This document shows, in pieces, positions 5,803 through 6,396 of a stretch of DNA of 6,396 nt. The first letter of the stretch is position 1; each line of letters begins with the position of its first letter. The stretch comes from Candidatus Spyradosoma merdigallinarum (GTDB taxonomy: Bacteria > Verrucomicrobiota > Verrucomicrobiia > Opitutales > UBA953), in the NCBI GenBank assembly GCA_018713755.1, contig DVOG01000078.1, forward strand, positions 1 to 6,396, written 5' to 3'. A model generated the notes under the pieces. That model saw only the letters and a program-made list of their open reading frames with translations. It was not told where the DNA came from and searched no databases. Both the position numbers and the translations under genes were made by a program.

Positions 5803-6396
5803 ATGCGCGCCTTTTTCGAGAATCTGAAAGCCCGCGGGAACGCGACCGCGCTCGTCTGCCGCGACGGAACGTTTTCCTACGCGGAACTCTGCGCGGAAAC
5901 GGAAAAGCTCGCGGCGCGCTTCGGCGCGGAAATCCCGCGCGGCGCCTCCGTCGCGCTGCTGGCGGACTACGGCTTCGAGAGCCTCGCCGCGTTTTTCGCG
6001 CTGGCGCTGAACGGTTGCATCGTCGTTCCCGTCGTGTCGAAAATCGAAGACGAAATCCGGGAAAAGCTCGAAATCGCCGCCTGCGGCTTTTCCGTGCTCA
6101 TTGACGGCAGCGGGAACGCGCCGCGCCTCGAAAAAACCGCCCTTCCCTCCGCGGCGGGAACGCCGCCGCTTTTCGCCCGTCTGCGGGAGAGCGGCGCGGC
6201 GGGACTCGTGCTTTTCAGCAGCGGATCGACGGGAACGCCCAAGGCGATGATTCACGATTTGGACGCGTTCGCCGCGGCGTTTCCGCCGAAGCGGGCGCTC
6301 CGCCCGCGCGCGATTCTTCTTTTCCTGCTCTTCGACCACATCGGCGGCCTGAACACGCTTTTCCGCGCGCTCGCCGACGGTTCGAAGATCGTCGTT
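5803..6396 (+). CDS. AMP-dependent acyl ligase (ANL superfamily), N-terminal part
   Basis: The frame runs off the right edge after 198 codons. ATG 5803 is the first start after an in-frame TAA at 5797-5799 and lies 15 bp past the reductase stop. Residues 25-80 match the N-terminal subdomain of adenylating enzymes (FSYAELCAETEKLAARF, then the hydrophobic VALLADYGFESLAAFFAL). The ATP-binding loop is SSGSTGTPK (139-147), and FDHIGGLNTL (177-186) fits the next conserved block, a form I associate with AMP ligases in polysaccharide loci. Such enzymes activate a carboxylic acid as acyl-AMP and pass it to CoA or a carrier-protein thiol. Next to two ACP genes, loading an acyl starter or free hydroxy acid onto an ACP is the natural suggestion. 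Full-length relatives are usually around 450-550 residues, so more than half is missing and substrate specificity residues are outside the window. Confidence 0.88.
   Translation, partial: MRAFFENLKARGNATALVCRDGTFSYAELCAETEKLAARFGAEIPRGASVALLADYGFESLAAFFALALNGCIVVPVVSKIEDEIREKLEIAACGFSVLIDGSGNAPRLEKTALPSAAGTPPLFARLRESGAAGLVLFSSGSTGTPKAMIHDLDAFAAAFPPKRALRPRAILLFLLFDHIGGLNTLFRALADGSKIVV

Noticed and set aside
4870..6339. 489-codon - strand ORF antisense to ACP, reductase and ligase
   Set aside because: It is Arg-rich with no domain and lies opposite three genes with clear motifs; GC-rich codon bias removes stops from the antisense frame.

Overview
The window looks like one end of a metagenomic contig from a GC-rich bacterium. 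The first 15 bases are the inner part of the Tn5/Nextera mosaic-end adapter, so the true sequence begins at base 16. Sampled lines of the main genes run about 60-75% GC, with GCG, GAA, CCC and AAA codons favoured. Starts generally lack a good Shine-Dalgarno sequence, and the hexamer GGGAAC (or its complement GTTCCC) is scattered through the DNA. This style would fit a gut Lentisphaeria/PVC-type bacterium, but that is only an impression; nothing here is a taxonomic marker. No tRNA, rRNA, CRISPR array or insertion sequence was seen.

Layout. (1) Bases 17-361 are the Ala/Pro/Glu/Lys-rich C-terminal tail of a gene cut off at the left edge. (2) Bases 454-2426 are a tight + strand operon: a NeuD/PglD-type sugar O/N-acyltransferase, an acyl carrier protein, and a ketoacyl-ACP synthase III (KAS III) homologue. 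(3) Bases 2446-3492 are a family 2 glycosyltransferase on the - strand. Its GC is much lower (about 28-48% in sampled lines) and it nearly lacks the GGGAAC word, so it looks like an insertion of foreign origin. (4) Bases 3493-3711 are a divergent intergenic region. (5) Bases 3712-6396 are a second + strand operon: another KAS III homologue, a second acyl carrier protein, a FabG-like short-chain dehydrogenase, and the N-terminal part of an AMP-forming acyl ligase that runs off the right edge.

How the genes may work together. Ligase, carrier proteins, two condensing enzymes and a ketoreductase make up a minimal set for building a short hydroxyacyl chain on a carrier protein. With a PglD/NeuD acyltransferase and a glycosyltransferase beside them, the simplest reading is a surface-polysaccharide (O-antigen or capsule) locus that makes an unusual acyl group and attaches it to an amino sugar. 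No dehydratase or enoyl reductase is visible, so a beta-hydroxyl would be kept if the set is complete. The family assignments are strong; the pathway is inference.
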